Made by a program: the position numbers and the translations under genes. Shown in pieces: positions 22,531-34,231 of a stretch of DNA of 64,000 bases; the first letter of the stretch is position 1, and each line of letters starts with the position of its first letter. The notes under the pieces were generated by a model. It saw only the letters and a program-made list of their open reading frames with translations, searched no databases and was not told the origin of the DNA. Source of the DNA: Labia minor (Eukaryota > Arthropoda > Insecta > Dermaptera > Spongiphoridae); contig OY720344.1 in the NCBI GenBank assembly GCA_963082975.1, forward strand, positions 87,296,107 to 87,360,106, written 5' to 3'.

Positions 22531-23057
22531 GCATTACTTTTTATTATTTAGGTAAATTAATGTTTCCAATAAATTTATTATCTAATCTCTACCATTGATT
22601 AAACCTAGTGATATTTTATATATTCTTTGAGGTTGTTGTTGAAATAATTAAGAGTTAATTTTTTATAGTTATCAAATTTTAATATTATTTACTAAATTCA
22701 AATTAAAATAAAATACAAATAGAATGGAATTATTAATGAGTCTGTATAGTTTAATCAGAAACCACAGGACTAATGAGACTCAAAAACATTGATAAATATA
22801 AATCGAACTTGAAAATGGTTTTTCATTATTCATAAATAATTTATTAATGAAACAAAAACATTTTTCTAATTTAAAAAGTAAACGCACATTTTCCTTTTCC
22901 TAAGTTATAGTTAAAATTAAATACAATACAAATTCATTAATTTAACAAAGGGCTATAAATTTCATTAAATATTCCACTTTGTTAAACATATATAAAATAA
23001 GAGGTCAAAGTTTTTATATATATAAACATCTGGAAATGGGCAAGCTTGCATTGCCAA
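22531..23057. other. AT-rich non-coding stretch
   Basis: No gene. A diverged block AAATACAAATAGAATGGAAT with GAGTCTG near 22720 weakly resembles 24950-25010. Confidence 0.4.
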
Positions 23058-23433
23058 AACGAACTTAAGTTCGGATTAATTTAAGTTATAAATAAGTCAA
23101 GATTAAATATAAATATTATTGAATAAAATTTTGTGTTCTTCGTATGCATTTACCTCCATATTGGTCGGGGTTTGTATTACGGGTCTTATATATTCCTTCA
23201 AACTTGAAGAATCGGGGTTTTAATTTTATTCGCTGTCATAGCAACGGCCAAAAATTTCAACTTTGGACCCCATTTTGACCATGTTCCCGAGGGGGTATCA
23301 AAAAATGAAAGGCACTTTACATTACTACTTTTCGATGCTCTTTCCGAATCTGAAGTCAGAATTTCAAAATTTTGAGTTTGATGTCGGACAGAACGACAGA
23401 CTGAACGATTTTATAAACTCACTTAAGTTCGTT
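23058..23433. mobile_element. Small inverted-repeat element, 376 bp
   Basis: Perfect 13-bp terminal or subterminal inverted repeats: AACGAACTTAAGT (23058-23070) and ACTTAAGTTCGTT (23421-23433). The left one extends into a palindrome CGAACTTAAGTTCG. The interior is GC-richer (GACCATGTTCCCGAGGGGGT). A 64-codon frame inside (23263-23457) shows no known domain. Possibly a fourth HINE-like family (subterminal repeat plus hairpin) or a MITE. Confidence 0.6.
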
Positions 23434-23736
23434 AAAAATATGTTTCTAATGTATTAAATTTCCTAATCATTAAAATGTTCGAGTAGATTAATTAAAAGAT
23501 GATTAAAAATAAACATGCTCCGGTAACTTATGTATCTGGTACATATATCAATAATTTGAAAATCATATAGTATATGTAAATTAGGTATATTTATTAATTA
23601 TAAAATTGTTTATATGTTATTAAATTTTCCTGAATATTTGATCTATTAGTTAACATAATTAAATTTCTTACAATACTTTCGAATAATTTTATCTTTGAAA
23701 TGTTTAATTAAATAATATTATATAAGTACTTTAAAG

Positions 23737-23847
23737 TAGCGTTCTCAACCTTTTTGGACCAAACGCCCAATTCGTAAGGCCGGCTTCATAATTCGCTCCC
23801 CTATAAATTTTAACAGATAAAAATTGCATGATTGCTGAGAATCACTA
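23737..23847. mobile_element. hAT-type MITE, 111 bp, with perfect 8-bp target duplication
   Basis: CTTTAAAG at 23729-23736 and again at 23848-23855. Ends TAGCGTTCTCAACC and, inward from the right, TAGTGATTCTCAGC (11 of 14 identical). The TTCTCAACC-TTTTTGGACC start is typical of many hAT MITEs. The duplication is unchanged, so the insertion may be fairly young. Confidence 0.85.
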
Positions 23848-23855
23848 CTTTAAAG

Positions 23856-25912
23856 TGTTAATTTAAAAATTGTTAGAAAAAAATTTAAACGAAAATTAAA
23901 TTAAATTTTTTTCTTTCAGATTAATAATTTATTATAATATTTTTGAATATTTTTTTTTTTATATTATATCAACAGAATTGGGGAAATAAAAAACTTTGAA
24001 AGAATTTTAGCTCACAAATCATTTTCAATATTTATTAAATATCTAAACAATCAAATTTTATATAACACAAAACATTAAATCAACAGCTTCCATTATTTTT
24101 TTAAAGTTTAATTATTTCATTTATCAACTTATTACTCAACATTATTAGACTATTTAGTAGATTATTAAATGATAATTTTTCTTATTATAAATGACTAATT
24201 TTTTAAAGTAAATTGCTGGTTTTTAATTACAAATGAACTTGCAATAAATTTGATCTCCATTAAAACTTTTTACTTTATATCTTTACTTTTTGTTTTTGTT
24301 TTTTTCTTCATGAGAATATATAAGATATTTTACAAGATGAGATGTTTTTTGTCAAAAAAAAAAAACAATTTCTCAATAACAAGAAATTCTTGCACTTTTT
24401 AATTATTAATTAGCAATCTGACTCGTCGCTTTTTTGAATTTCATGTTTTATTCATAAGACCGTTAAAATATAGAATGTCTGCTCTGCAGGAAGTTTGAAT
24501 GGATGGGGATTATTTGGATACTCATTTTAAGTGTTATTATGATTAATTAGAATTGTAGTAAAGTTTACTCACGCAAGTTTCTACTTTTCGTCTATGGATG
24601 ATTAAATTTACATGAATAACATTTCTAAAAAAAAAAATAATAATAATAAAAAATTAAGAAAAATTTTCATTCAAAATTCAATAAAAAGCTTAGTTTTAAA
24701 TTAATTTTAATTGTAATTATTCTTTATATAGTAAATAAATATATAGATATTTTCGAATATATATTCTAATAAGCTTTTTAATAAAGGATTAATGTCTTTT
24801 TTATCTAAATACTTTTAATGAAATAAAGAAAAGAAAGAAAAAATAAACATTTTGTTGCAATTTTTAAAACAATTTTAAAATATATTAAATCAACATTTAC
24901 TATTTAGGCAATGTTTTAATATTAATAAAATAAAAATTAAGTTTAATTTTAAATTCAAATAGAAAGAATTATTTATTATTACAATTCTTATAGTATGAGT
25001 CTGCTACACTATACGTAGTGATTGCCAAAATAAGACTCACAGCTAGAATAAACGAGTTAATGGGAACCCCTTAAATTAGGCAACCGTGTTGATTCAATTC
25101 AACAATTTTATACTAAACGCCGGGGTCGAGCTGGTGTATTCCAACCATTTCCTATCTACATTATTTTTACTGTTTCAGAATATCATGTTTATTATTATTA
25201 AACAGTAAATAAAAGTTAATTTAAAAATAATACGATCTTATAAAATAAACTTTGATGAAGACGTGATGGTTGCCTAATATAAGGGACTTCTTTCAACTCT
25301 TAAAATGCAGTAGAGACAAATGAAATTAAATCATATTTTGTAAAAATGTTAATTTATTTTTTATTAAGTGTATTTATGAATTCTATTTAATTATAAAAGA
25401 ATAATGAAAAGTTTAAAACAGATCATTATTAATATTATATTATTTATCTAATATTATCAGTGTACTAGAAACCCTTTTTAAAGTTTTTTTTTAAGAAATA
25501 GGTATTTTTAAAATTTGAGATTTATAGAAGAATTATTTTTTTAATTCTATCGTAAAACCGGCCTTTAAAAATCTCCGTTGATTAATTTGATTTGATTCTA
25601 TATAAGATTGAATTTAATCATATAATTATTATTTTATATTTTTTCTTTCAAAAATAGTCAATTATTTTGAGGAATTTTTTTCAACATACTCCAGAGGTAA
25701 TTTCCTCCCTTAAGGGATTAAAAAAAAAGCTAAAAAATTAAGAAGTTTCTAATCTCATTCTACTTAAATAAAACAAGAAAAAAAAACTTTTCTAATTTTA
25801 TGTAAAATCTCTAGCATATCAAATTTTAATAATATTTAATATAAACTTCATTTATTTATAAAAAAAATTGCCAAGATTTACAAAAAAGAAATTTCTCATG
25901 AAATAATATACA
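23856..25912. other. AT-rich non-coding stretch
   Basis: About 2 kb with no gene. A complex patch at 25010-25150 (CGCCGGGGTCGAGCTGGTGT) is unassigned. Confidence 0.5.
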
Positions 25913-25970
25913 CTGGCGTGCAAAAGTCTCCGGTCAATCATTTAAATTTTTTCAAAACTCCACAATGTAT
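25913..25970 (+). mobile_element. Terminal fragment of a Tc1-like element
   Basis: CACTGGCGTGCAAAAGTCTC is the terminal repeat of the element at 26821-28248. After about 55 bp the sequence becomes family A. A solo end or a copy cut by the later insertion. Confidence 0.7.
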
Positions 25971-26308
25971 TCATGTATTTTGTTAACAAAAAATAGTATT
26001 TTTAGCATGAGTCCTGTCCGTCCGTTGGGTTTCCGTATAGATTGGTACAGCTTGAACAGCTCAACGGATTTTGATAAAATTTGTTATATTTACTTAATGC
26101 ATCAGTAACATGAATTCATCAACTTTTGGAGTATATCCGAAAACCGGAAATGGTAGTTTACAAAGTATTAATTTTATATTCATTGTTGGAAATTTTTCAC
26201 TTAAAATATAGTAGTAATTAATAATTGAGTAATTAAACTAAAAATAAAAACCAATATAATATAATTTAGTCATTTTAATTCGAGTTTTAAAAATTTTTTT
26301 TTATACTT

Positions 26309-26350
<42 letters not shown>

Positions 26351-26403
26351 GTTTGGAAATTTATTTATTTCAAGTCGTCGGTCGATTCTGTGCCTGGCCA
26401 CGG
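25971..26403 (+). mobile_element. Family A HINE-like element, copy 4 (fragmented)
   Basis: 25971-26160 matches the 5' third: TTTTTAGCATGAG, GTCCGTCCG, CTCAACGGATTTTGATAAAA and ATGGTAGT. The middle is replaced by AT-rich sequence with a TA run (26311-26348). 26375-26402 is the 3' end: CGTCGGTCG then TGTGCCTGGCCA. Confidence 0.65.
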
Positions 26404-26820
26404 CTCATATTTTTATTAGATATTGATAAAATTTATATATATATATTATATATTATATATATTACATTAAATATATTATATATAAATATACTATTGAATT
26501 AAGATATTCTTCAAATGAAAATCAATTAAATACATAGATTATTTCTTATAAAAATCATATATGTTTATTATATTATATATGTTAATAACACTAATATTAA
26601 TAATAATAATAAAAATTATTTATATAAATATGTTTATTGTAATTTTGATTTGAATATTTATTGGCACCCGGTATTAATTATAATAAAGTTTAAGAAAAAA
26701 AGACAATTTAAAGAATTTTTCCTGTAAATAAGACCTATATAGATATATTTTATATTTTATTTTAATTGCCACCTAATAAGTGAATTTTAAAAAATCCTGT
26801 GTGTAATTTTCAAGATCGAT
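26404..26820. other. AT-rich non-coding stretch
   Basis: TA-rich, nothing recognisable. Confidence 0.5.
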
Positions 26821-28248
26821 CACAGTGGCGTGCAAAAGTCTCCGGCCAATCATATAATCTATTATAGTTTTATAATTTTTTATTGCGGAAAGCTGAATTT
26901 CATAATTTTTAGTCTCTTAGTGAATGCAATAAATGAATCTGTAAAAGTTACTACTTCAAGTAACTTTACAGGTGCAAAAATGAATAAAATCGAAATGTAT
27001 GTTCAAAAAAATCCGGCCACATTTCATGTATTTCTAGTTTATCACGCTGTTTATACTTGCACTTTGTTCTAACGTAATCTAAATGTCAAATGTCATAAAT
27101 CAGTCTAGCAGTGTTCAGTATATCATCAAGATCGGTCGTGACATTTCTTTAGAAGTACGCGAAAGAGTGATTAAATTATCAAAATCTTCAAGTGAAATTG
27201 CGTCGTTGTTGTCAATTGGAAAATCAACCGTGAATTATTTATTTGCTAATTTTCGTCCTGGATATAGCTTAAAGCGTCGTCCTCAAAGTGGCAGACCCAG
27301 AAAAAGAGAGTGGACCACATTATTAAACGTATCAGTATCTGATCCTAGAAAAACTGCGGCTGAAAATTCGCGAGAATTACGCGATGAAAATGTTGCAAAT
27401 ATTAGTCGCACTACAGTGACAAGGCATTTACATGACGTGGGACTGATTGGAAGAATTGCTGTAAAGAAGCCATTGATTAGTAAAAGGAATCATAAGATAC
27501 GATTGCAGTTTGTTAAGGATCATTTAAATTGGACAACCGAGGATTGAAAACGAGTGGCTTTTTCAGACGAATCAAAGTTCAATTTGTTTGGGAGTGACGG
27601 CAGATATTACGTACGTCGTCCAAAAAGTACCAGAAATGATGTGAAATACCAATTTCCAACTGTCAAGCATGGTGACGGGAATGGGGTATTTTCTCAGCAC
27701 AGGGACTTGGTCCATTAGTGCCCATTAATGGTATCATGGACCGCTTCGTATATCGAGATATTTTGAAATGGCTAAGTCAGTCACCAGACCTTAATCCAAT
27801 AGAGAATTTATGGGAAGAGTTTGACCGTCGTGTGCGCCAACACAAACATTCAAATAAAAAGGAATTAATTGAAGCTTTACATCATTTCAGCTGATTATAT
27901 TTCTAAACTTATAGACTCTATGCCACGTCGATGTGCTGCTGTTCTTGCTGCAAAAGGCATGGCTTCCAAATATTAATGTAGTCTTTTTAATTTGTTAATA
28001 ATTCAATCTATAAAAGATTTAATATATATATATTTTTGAAAATTGTACTGGCCGGATATTTTTGAGCACCTACGTAATTAATTTTCATGTATAACTATAG
28101 ATAAAAATAAATGAAATAAGCGCTGGTTACTTTTTTTTTTGTTCTTATTTCTATCCTCGTTTACTTCATATGAACTTCAATTAAATGGTATTATTTTTTA
28201 ATGAACTGACTCAAAAAAATATACTGGCCGGAGACTTTTGCTACTAAT
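26821..28248 (+). mobile_element. Tc1-like element, ~1.43 kb, with IR/DR-type ends
   Basis: The left end carries GTGGCGTGCAAAAGTCTCCG and the right end, inward, TAGTAGCAAAAGTCTCCGGC. A second, inner repeat lies about 180 bp in at each side: CAAAAAAATCCGGCCAC (about 27004-27020) and CTGGCCGGATATTTTTGAG (about 28048-28066). Two repeats per end is the IR/DR arrangement of some Tc1 elements. Nearly full-length for the superfamily. It contains one broken transposase. Confidence 0.85.
27083..27976 (+). pseudogene. Tc1-like transposase with premature stop and deletions
   Basis: The first frame runs 154 residues from ATG 27083. Residues ~20-60 form the first helix-turn-helix (EVRERVIKLSKSSSEIASLL), then the GRPRK linker (QSGRPRKREW) and the second helix-turn-helix (ISRTTVTRHLHDVGLIGR). 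TGA at 27545-27547 interrupts where W is usual (TTED-W). Beyond it the same frame gives VAFSDESKFNLFGSDGRYYV, holding the first catalytic Asp. A frameshift follows KHGDGN. The segment from about 27770 has lost the second Asp block (Q-D-N-x-P-x-H), but SPDLNPIENLWEEFDRRV with the final Glu of the DD34E triad and the C-terminus MPRRCAAVLAAKG are present. Stop at 27974. Inactive. Confidence 0.9.
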
Positions 28249-28275
28249 AATGTGTGTGTGTGTGTGTGTGTGTGA
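28249..28275. repeat. (GT)n microsatellite
   Basis: About 13 GT units directly after the Tc1-like right end. Confidence 0.9.
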
Positions 28276-28394
28276 ATGTAGATATTCTATAATCAAAATA
28301 TTTTTCAAATAAATGAATTATTAAATTTAAATTTGTTTTTTTATTTAAATTTTCTTAAATATTAATAATTATTCTTATTTTTGATCTTTTATTC

Positions 28395-28500
28395 ATTTTT
28401 CTCTCTAAGGTGCTACGAAATCTGAAAATTCTTGATTGAAGCAACCACATTCCCCCGACTGTTCTTATTTTGAGCTGTTAATCTAATTTTTTACTTCTTC
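28395..28500 (-). pseudogene. Non-LTR reverse transcriptase, C-terminal tail remnant
   Basis: Minus strand reads AQNKNSRGNVVASIKNFQIS then stop, the counterpart of AQDKDTWRNVVIAAKNFRV in the RT fragment at 19884. Only this last motif remains. The flank on the other side is AT-rich. Confidence 0.65.
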
Positions 28501-29454
28501 CAATCGCCTTATACTTATTAACATTTATATTTTCAATTCAAAATAGAATAACATTAAATTAAAATATGTATTTTTAACAGGTTAATTTTCGTTTTAATCA
28601 AATCTCAATAAAACATATTTATTTTTTAATCATTAAAAACCATTCATGAAATGAAATAAATTATAATATTTATTAATTCAATATTTATAATTTATTTTTA
28701 ATTTTTATGTTTTTTTTAATAAAATAAATTCAATGATTTTAACCAAATTATTTGACACTATAATAGATGGTAAAACTTAAATTATACAACTTACAGAAAA
28801 ATATAAATTTTTTTCGTCATTGTTATTCTCTTTAATAGTATAACTATGCTTAAAGATTATATATCATTTATGTCAACTAATATCCAAAAAACAAACAAAT
28901 ATTGTATATATATATATATATAGTATATCAATGCAAGATATAAAAAAGCAATATTCAACGAACTTAATTCTTCCCTGCAAATGTGAGTGGCAAAAAGAGT
29001 GACAAACATCCATCCAACGATGCCCATTTGGCTTTTATAGAAAAATGGATTAAATTCATTAAAAAGGGCGTTTAACTCATCAATCTAATGCATTTTTTTT
29101 TTTGCTTAAACCATTAAGATAAATGATTTATAGTTTCCTTGTTTTTTTTTCTTTTAATATTTCATTTTTATATGATGGCGGAAAATTAAACGAGAAAAAA
29201 TTCCAGTTTTTTTTTATATAACGTAATTATTATTAGGATTAATTTTGGTTTAGAATCTTAATAATTAACATTCTCTATCTTTAATCATTTTAAGATGAGT
29301 TTAGGTAGCTCTTGTGACATTGCATAATTCCGCTCGATTAGTATCAATTTTCATAATAAATAAAAAAAAATAATATCAAAAATTATAAAACAATTATTAT
29401 CATTAAACAAAATCCTTAATAATGAATATTATTTTTTTCATTAACTCTAGTGAT
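28501..29454. other. AT-rich non-coding stretch
   Basis: No gene. Contains a TA run near 28905-28922 and long poly-T tracts. Confidence 0.5.
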
Positions 29455-29644
29455 ATGTAATAAAATATTGGGTAGTTATTCAGGTAAACTCATTTTCGTG
29501 GAATTGGATAATACTTTACAAGTGGGTTTCTTTTGCAATTCCAAATAAACTTTTCTTATGATTTTTTTCCCGGCATCTTATCGTCTTCGAGATAAAAATT
29601 ATTAAAATTTGCATAAAAATCCATTGATATTCTATTTATATATA

Positions 29645-30208
29645 CAGGGTGCTTCAAAAAAATGTATATTAATGTAAATAAATGTAAATGTATACACACT
29701 TTGAACTTCCATAGAAAATTTATTTACCGTTCTACAAAGTTAAATTTCAGGAAAATAGAAAGCTGAAAGTCCAATGTAAATGAAACATAAATAACAAATG
29801 TTAATACTGTTCAAATTGGTGACCTGCAGCATCAATACACTTCTGAGTACGAGTCACCACTAATTCTGTACATCGTATCAAAACGTCCAATGAGATTTCT
29901 CTACACACTGCTTGAATCTCATTCCAAAGAATGTCTAGGTTACGTGGTTTACGTTTGTACACCTCATCTTTTACTGTGCCCCACAAGAAGAAATCCAGTG
30001 GTGTAAGGTCTGGAGAGCGTGCTGGAAACTCGATTGGCCCCCTGCGTCCTATCCACTGGCCCGACAAATTTTGATCCAGGTAAGCTCGTATGTCCCTGTG
30101 ATAGTGCGGCGGGGCACCATCTTGTTGAAAATAAATATAACATTAGCCTTGTAGAGCGGGAAAACTACAATAGTTTAAAGTGTGTATACATTTTTTTGAA
30201 GCACCCTG
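29645..30208 (-). mobile_element. mariner-like element, internally deleted (564 bp)
   Basis: Perfect terminal inverted repeats of about 25 bp beginning CAGGGTGCTTCAAAAAAATG, with TA on each side. Inside is only the C-terminal part of a transposase, so about half of a full element is missing. Confidence 0.92.
29801..30137 (-). pseudogene. mariner-like transposase, C-terminal half
   Basis: The minus frame opens after a TAA near 30140 with CYIYFQQDGAPPHYHRDIRA. FQQDGAPPH is the second catalytic Asp block. It continues WIGRRGPIEFPARSPDLTPL then DFFLWGTVKDEVYKRKPRN, the third catalytic block with WG, and ends AAGHQFEQY plus stop at 29801. Known family: mariner-type transposases with WPxRSPDLTPLDFFLWG, common in insects. 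The N-terminal DNA-binding domain and the first Asp are deleted. The part that remains is an uninterrupted frame, so the deletion is probably recent relative to the other copies here. Confidence 0.92.
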
Positions 30209-30560
30209 TATAATCTATAGCATGTTTTATCCGTTTGGCTACCAGATGGTACACTAATTTTCCGTTTTTATAAGTTCGGTTTGGATTTATGAAAAGAACT
30301 TTATAAAACTAAAACTAAAATAAAAAAGAATTAGTGGATTAGTCATTAAAACATTACTTATTGGCACATTTCGACGTTCATAACTAATCTGTCAAACTTG
30401 AAAAATCTTTATTTTAATAATTTTTATCTTGAAAACTATAAGATGAGAAAAAAATTTCATAAGAAAAGTTTATTTGGAATTGCAAAAAGAATGGTAAAGT
30501 ATTATCCAAATCTACGAAAATAAGTTTAGCTGAATAATTACCAAATATTGTTTTTTCAAA

Positions 30561-31049
30561 CAATAGATATAGGGTATTATTTGTACCAACAAGTTGCATG
30601 AAAATTTTTTATTATTATTAAACATTGTTCAATCATTAAAAAGTGATAATAGAACAAACGCAGTTTTTTTAATAGCCTCTTTAACAATTTATAATTACTA
30701 ATATCAATATTAAATCAAATGTGTTTTATTTATTAATAGAAATTAATTCTATTTACAAATAAAAAATCGAAAGCTATAAATATCTTTAATATTATTATTT
30801 TTTTGATTCATTAAAATTACTTTTTACTCCATATCGATTCTTCAATGTTCGTTTCTCTTTAATTGAATTTATGATGGTGAAACAATTTAATTTAACCCGA
30901 TTTAGCCAGTTTAAACATTTATTTGAGAATTTATCATATTAAATATCAAATCATATCCCAGTTTCTGGCAAGAGAATTTCACTGGGTACTCTATTTATGG
31001 GAATTTTATTAATTTAAGAAAAAAAATTGTTTTCTAAAATTTTATGTGT
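30561..31049. other. AT-rich non-coding stretch
   Basis: Nothing recognisable. Confidence 0.5.
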
Positions 31050-31220
31050 GTGTATATGTGTGAATGTATTTTATATTATATTATAGCAAACTGTAAATTA
31101 AAATGTATCATTACATTTATTCCAAGTACCAAACAAATTAAAGGTTTAATGAAACCTTCTTTGTAAATACCTGTAATATTATAATATAACTTTTATCTAT
31201 TGTCAAATCGACAGATTGTA
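31050..31220 (+). repeat. Dispersed repeat family I, copy 1
   Basis: TATTATAGCAAACTGTAAAT, then AGGTTTAATGAAACCTTCTT (itself holding the palindrome AGGTTTAATGAAACCT) and GTAAATACCT. The reverse complement of this order is at 42165-42310, next to a Jockey-like RT. Confidence 0.65.
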
Positions 31221-32468
31221 AAATAAAAAGGAAATAAAAAAAAAATTATCATAAATCTAAGTAGGTATTTATATTCTATTATTAAATAATTTATTTTTTC
31301 ATAATAGACATGATTGAAATTAATTTATACGGTTAATTCAATAACAAAGATAAAATAAAACTTTATTTAGGATGTGTAAACTAATTACAAACATTTACAT
31401 GAAGAAGTCTCGACCCTTTGACCCTTGAATTTATCCCTTTTGTCAAATCGAGTCTCCGATGAAATTCATCCCCCCGGGGAGAGATTGGCTATCCTGCGGC
31501 TAGGTTTTACGACAACATTTATTCAGACAAATCTAAATAAATATATATATACATATATTTAGAGAGAGAGAGAGAGAAAAGGAAAATGAACCTAGATATA
31601 AAATTATCTGTTTCCATTAAAAATTACATTTCATGTTAAAGTGTGGTTAGTGAAAATGGATTTTTCTCATCGTATTTGTCTTAATTACAATATATATATA
31701 TATATATATATATAGTTCACATATAAAAGAAAAGAAATGACAAGGCATCCAGTTGAGACTGTTGGTTTTAAGGAAAAGAATAATAGAAAATTAAAACTTG
31801 GAACTTGAGATGAATATTTTTAAAGTTTTTTTTTTCATGTTTGATCTCAACTTTGAGAAAATGATTCATTTACAAATTCTAAAGGCGTTTTATTATTTTA
31901 ATGGATTAGATACTTCAAAATCTTTTTTTTTATTTAAAAAAAAGAAAAGTTATCAAAACAAATAAAAAATAAGAATCTTTATAAGAGTTTGATTATTTAC
32001 ACTGTTCTTAAAAAAGTACATTTCATAAACAAATATTTCATCAATATTTTATAAATATAATATATATATATATTAATAAATAATAATGTTTTTATTTTTA
32101 TTTTTTTTTTGAATTTTTTTTTTTTATTCTTTTGTTTAAAACTTATTTTAAAAGACAACATCTACTTTTATATATATTAATGAGGGAATTTTAAAGAAAA
32201 CATTTTCAATATAAAAATGAAAAATATTTTTTTATTATTCACATCAATAAGAAAAATTTTTTTAGGTATTTATATTTGTTCTTAATTATGCCTGCAACTT
32301 ATCCATGCCTTTTTAAGTTATAGATAAAATAAACACACTTCATCGATTTAACATGAAATATAAAATTTTGAAAAATTTTCCATTTTCTTGTATAATTTTT
32401 TCTTACATTAATGATTAACACGAAAATAATATAATAACATTTGCTAAATCTGGTTCAATTGTATATAC
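31221..32468. other. Non-coding stretch with microsatellites
   Basis: (AG)n at 31561-31577 and (TA)n at 31690-31713. A complex patch at 31400-31510 (CATCCCCCCGGGGAGAGATT) is unassigned. Confidence 0.45.
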
Positions 32469-32737
32469 CAGTGATTCTCATCCTTTTTTTTTTACCGCGC
32501 CACACTTTTAACCGTTTAAAAATTTGGCGGCTCACAAAGAAAAAGATAAGTATAAAAGTTTACCATATTGAAAAAAGTGGTCTCCAAAACGTTTTTTTTT
32601 TAGAACCAAATTGAAAAAATTTAGAAAAAAAAGTCGGAAAGAGCAGCCTCTTTACATTGTAATAATTTGATGGCACAATTTGATAATCTCGCGGTACACA
32701 AGTGTGCCGCGGCACATAAATTAGGGATTCATTCACT
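32469..32737. mobile_element. hAT-like non-autonomous element, ~270 bp
   Basis: Starts CAGTGATTCTCATCC and carries GTGTGCCGCGGCACATAAAT near the right end, the GCGGCACA-type subterminal block of hAT MITEs. Reading in from the right gives a GAGTGAATGAATCCC end. The terminal repeats are diverged and the exact right boundary is uncertain. Confidence 0.5.
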
Positions 32738-32959
32738 CATCTTTAATTTAATGATTATTTTAAATAATCAATTCTATACAATTTAATTAATATTTATAAA
32801 TAAGTAATTATTTTATTAATTATTTAAAAACTGAAAAATTTATTTTAAAAATTATTTTCCCCAAATTATGTGATTTTTGTTCTATTAAATAAATAACTGA
32901 CTAAAATATAAACCTATCAATTTATAATTTGTAATGAATAAATATATCATTCTTAATTG

Positions 32960-33240
32960 TTTACGATAACTCTTGTGGAGTCATGAAAGATGAAAAGATG
33001 AAGAAGAAAGGGCTACCAAGGGATAAGCGAAATGTGATTACATCAACGGCTTGGAATTTTATACCCAAGGAAAAGTTGCTGGTTATAATACGATGGCGCC
33101 GGTGACGAAGCTTTTAAAAGTTAATCGATCCAAGTGGGAATGAAATCGGGGGAAGGAGAAGAATTGGTGTGAGGAAAAGACAAGTCTCTCCAATCCGCTC
33201 TCACCCTCCCTGGGGAAATTATTTAATCTTAAATAAATCG
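32960..33240. other. GC-richer unique island
   Basis: Complex sequence with AAGAAGAAAGGGCTACCAAG, GATGGCGCCGGTGACGAAGC and CCGCTCTCACCCTCCCTGGG. A short + frame (about 32981-33105, starting MKDEKMKKKGLPRDKR) has no recognisable motif. It could be an exon, promoter or conserved non-coding element; nothing decides. Confidence 0.25.
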
Positions 33241-33399
33241 CTAGGACATGATATTATTAAAGAAAAAACTTTTTTTTTTGTTTCAATAAGACCCTTTTTT
33301 ACATGAAAGGTATCATTTTGAAGATAAATGAATTTTATCTTAATAAAATACAAGCTCTCTATAATTATAATGATAAGATTAAATTAATGATAGTTAATA

Positions 33400-33800
33400 A
33401 TTCGTAAATGTGTAAAATAGAAATTTGATAATAATATGTAAGGTAAATGAAATTAGTAAAAGGCTGGTGGATAAGTGGTTATTAGTGGTCCTTTTCTGTC
33501 TGATTTGAGATCCAAAGATTCTTCTTCTTAAGATGCCGTCTCCCTTTCGGAGTTTGGCTATCATCATGACTAGGATAGCCTTAGAAGCTGCACAGCCATG
33601 ATGATTTTTCATGGGAATGTTAATGCGGTGATTTCCTGTTGCCTTCCACATGTATAGAACCAGGAACTGACAGTTCCTGGAGCCGGAAGCAGCTGATGTT
33701 AAATTGAATTTTATTAGAAAAATTTGTTCTTAGTTGGAATCGACAGCCGACTTCTTGAGTAGAAAATTGCTACACTACACTCTCGGCTAGCTGCCTTCCA
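33400..33800 (-). mobile_element. tRNA-derived SINE-like element
   Basis: Minus strand begins GGAAGGCAGCTAGCCGAGAG. TAGCCGAGAGTG fits a pol III A box and, 45 bp on, CTGTCGATTCCAAC fits a B box. The body contains a perfect palindrome CCAGGAACTG-T-CAGTTCCTGG (33661-33681), then GGAAGGCAACAGGAAATCAC and CATCATGGCTGTGCAGCTTC. The GGAAGGCAAC...ACC block is typical of several insect SINE bodies. The 85-codon frame inside is not a gene. Confidence 0.6.
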
Positions 33801-34231
33801 TATATATTCATATTTTTAAAATAATAACTTGATTAAATTTATTGTAAAAAGATAACATTTTATTATAGGATTAATTATATGTTTTATTACTTGTTTTCAA
33901 ATTTAACCAATACTTTATTTCTTATAATTCTCGAGATAAAAATAAAATAATCACACAACATATAATTTAATAAAATGTTTATATACAATTTTATTAAATA
34001 AAAAACTACAAACTTACATTTTATTTTATTTACTTAAAAATCTTAATATTTGACCGATAAGAAAACAAATTTTTTTCTTTTATTGAATAAATGAGAAGTT
34101 AATATTGTTTAAAACATTTTTATTATCTTACAATACATGTAGGTTATTCAGGAATTTTTATCATTGAAACTATAGGTTTATGCTAACTCAACTAAGAAAC
34201 AAGTTTGAGACTTGATTCACTTATTGTCTGC
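33801..34231. other. AT-rich non-coding stretch
   Basis: Nothing recognisable. Confidence 0.5.

Larger units (their letters stand above)
29455..30560. repeat. Large inverted repeat (arms ~150 bp) enclosing a mariner derivative
   Basis: 29455-29605 and 30413-30560 are reverse complements at roughly 85% by eye. Landmarks: TTGCAATTCCAAATAAACTT (left) and its complement (right), TTGGATAATACTTTAC, and GATAAAAATTATTAAAAT. The spacer holds the mariner derivative at 29645-30208. Either an older inverted-repeat element received the mariner, or two inverted copies of a repeat flank it. Confidence 0.75.

Noticed and set aside
33394-33651. 85-codon ORF
   Set aside because: Lies within a SINE-like element body; no domain.
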